Source of the DNA: an uncultured Campylobacter sp.
GTDB taxonomy: Bacteria > Campylobacterota > Campylobacteria > Campylobacterales > Campylobacteraceae
NCBI RefSeq assembly: GCF_937997595.1
Contig: NZ_CALKTS010000101.1
Coordinates: 1-5,184 of the forward strand
Reading direction: 5' to 3'
DNA length: 5,184 nt
Position numbers and translations under genes: made by a program. The first letter of the stretch is position 1; the number at the start of each line of letters is the position of its first letter. The notes beneath the pieces are model-generated. The model saw only the letters and a program-made list of their open reading frames with translations. It did not search any database and was not told the DNA's origin. Positions 4,774 through 5,184 of this stretch are shown here, piece after piece.

Positions 4774-5058
4774 ATTTTCCAGTACATTGTGTTAATACAA
4801 ACCGAAAGTGAATAAAACACAATTACTCGAGGTAACAAAATTTTCCCATACGCTGCTAATACCGAACATTAAACGAATCAGATCAAGTACTATGGACAAA
4901 GTGAAATATTCCCGTACATTGTTAGTTCAGCACAGGCTATTACTAGACTAGGGCAAAATATGCGGAATTCATCTCCGCGTATCGTTTGAACACCTAGAAA
5001 GCACCTTGCTTTCCAGCTAAATAGCACGAGCAAATTCATATCGCGTGCTGTTTAAAAC
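4774..5058. repeat. Degenerate repeat family with 66-bp period, about five units
   Basis: Unit cores start at 4774, 4840, 4906, 4971/4972 and 5038. The first three share ATTTTCC, then a variable pair, then TAC and TG. Copies 1 and 3 agree at 15 of 17 positions (4774-4790 versus 4906-4922), and copies 1-2 and 2-3 at 12 of 17. Copies 4 and 5 resemble each other more (ATTCAT, then CGCGT and GTTT, both of the latter exactly 66 apart) and the first three less. Each core is preceded by a G-rich dinucleotide and A-rich bases. The sequence between cores is not obviously conserved. No cas gene or long coding frame accompanies it. A decayed repeat-protein gene (22 codons per unit), a relic array of repeat-spacer type, or a family of structured elements would all fit. 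Confidence 0.5.
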
Positions 5059-5184
5059 TCAAAAATTAATTGGAAATTTTAAATTTCGGGCACGGGTTCG
5101 CTTATAAGTATTTGCAAAAATAGCGCATCGAAGCTAGAAAAAATTCGCTTTATTGCACCTAAAATTTTGATGAAATTTCGCGTA
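5059..5184. other. AT-rich sequence to the right edge, nothing recognised
   Basis: The last 126 bases hold AAATTT words, including the near-palindrome GAAATTTTAAATTTC at 5074-5088. There is a very weak possible sixth repeat near 5104-5120 (GTATTTGCAAAA). I see no gene start, ribosome binding site or RNA gene. Confidence 0.5.

Noticed and set aside
4774..5058. Calling the 66-bp repeats a functional CRISPR array
   Set aside because: Repeats are too diverged, intact direct repeats of CRISPR length are missing, the consensus does not match the Campylobacter repeats I know, and no cas genes are present.

Overview
The window looks like a chromosomal segment of a Campylobacter (Campylobacterota). 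The gene order bL21 - bL27 - Obg ... Fmt matches the rplU-rpmA-obg-proB-fmt cluster known from C. jejuni. The protein style, the very frequent AAATTT/AAATTTTA words, and Shine-Dalgarno sequences with bare extended -10 promoters also fit. The base composition is more GC-rich than C. jejuni, which suggests one of the oral or mid-GC species (C. gracilis, showae, rectus or curvus type). The species is an inference.

Left half (1-2676) is all minus strand. Transcription runs rplU, rpmA, a small GNRA-loop terminator-like hairpin, obg, a small EF-hand secretory protein gene, a hairpin, then the 5' part of fmt, which is cut by the window edge. This is a translation and ribosome-assembly cluster: two 50S proteins, the ribosome-associated GTPase Obg, and the enzyme that formylates initiator tRNA. 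proB, expected between obg and fmt, is absent, and the EF-hand gene sits in its place.

Middle (2677-3965): a divergent intergenic region carries a promoter for rplU on one side and one for a small lipoprotein gene on the other. The lipoprotein gene ends at a 12-bp stem inverted repeat. Next is a DUF411/CopG-like periplasmic copper-binding protein gene with its own consensus TATAAT. A 15-bp perfect dyad overlaps that -10, so the gene looks individually regulated. It ends at a palindromic hairpin.

Right part (3966-5184) is almost gene-free. It holds a minus-strand tRNA-Gln with anticodon CTG and encoded CCA, then about 1 kb with no credible protein gene. In that kilobase I see several long AT-rich palindromes, including a perfect 22-bp one. 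I also see a degenerate repeat family of about five units placed at an almost constant 66-bp period (about 4774-5058). This array is the least explained structure in the window. It could be a decayed run of 22-residue coding repeats or a relic of a CRISPR-like array, and the sequence alone does not decide.
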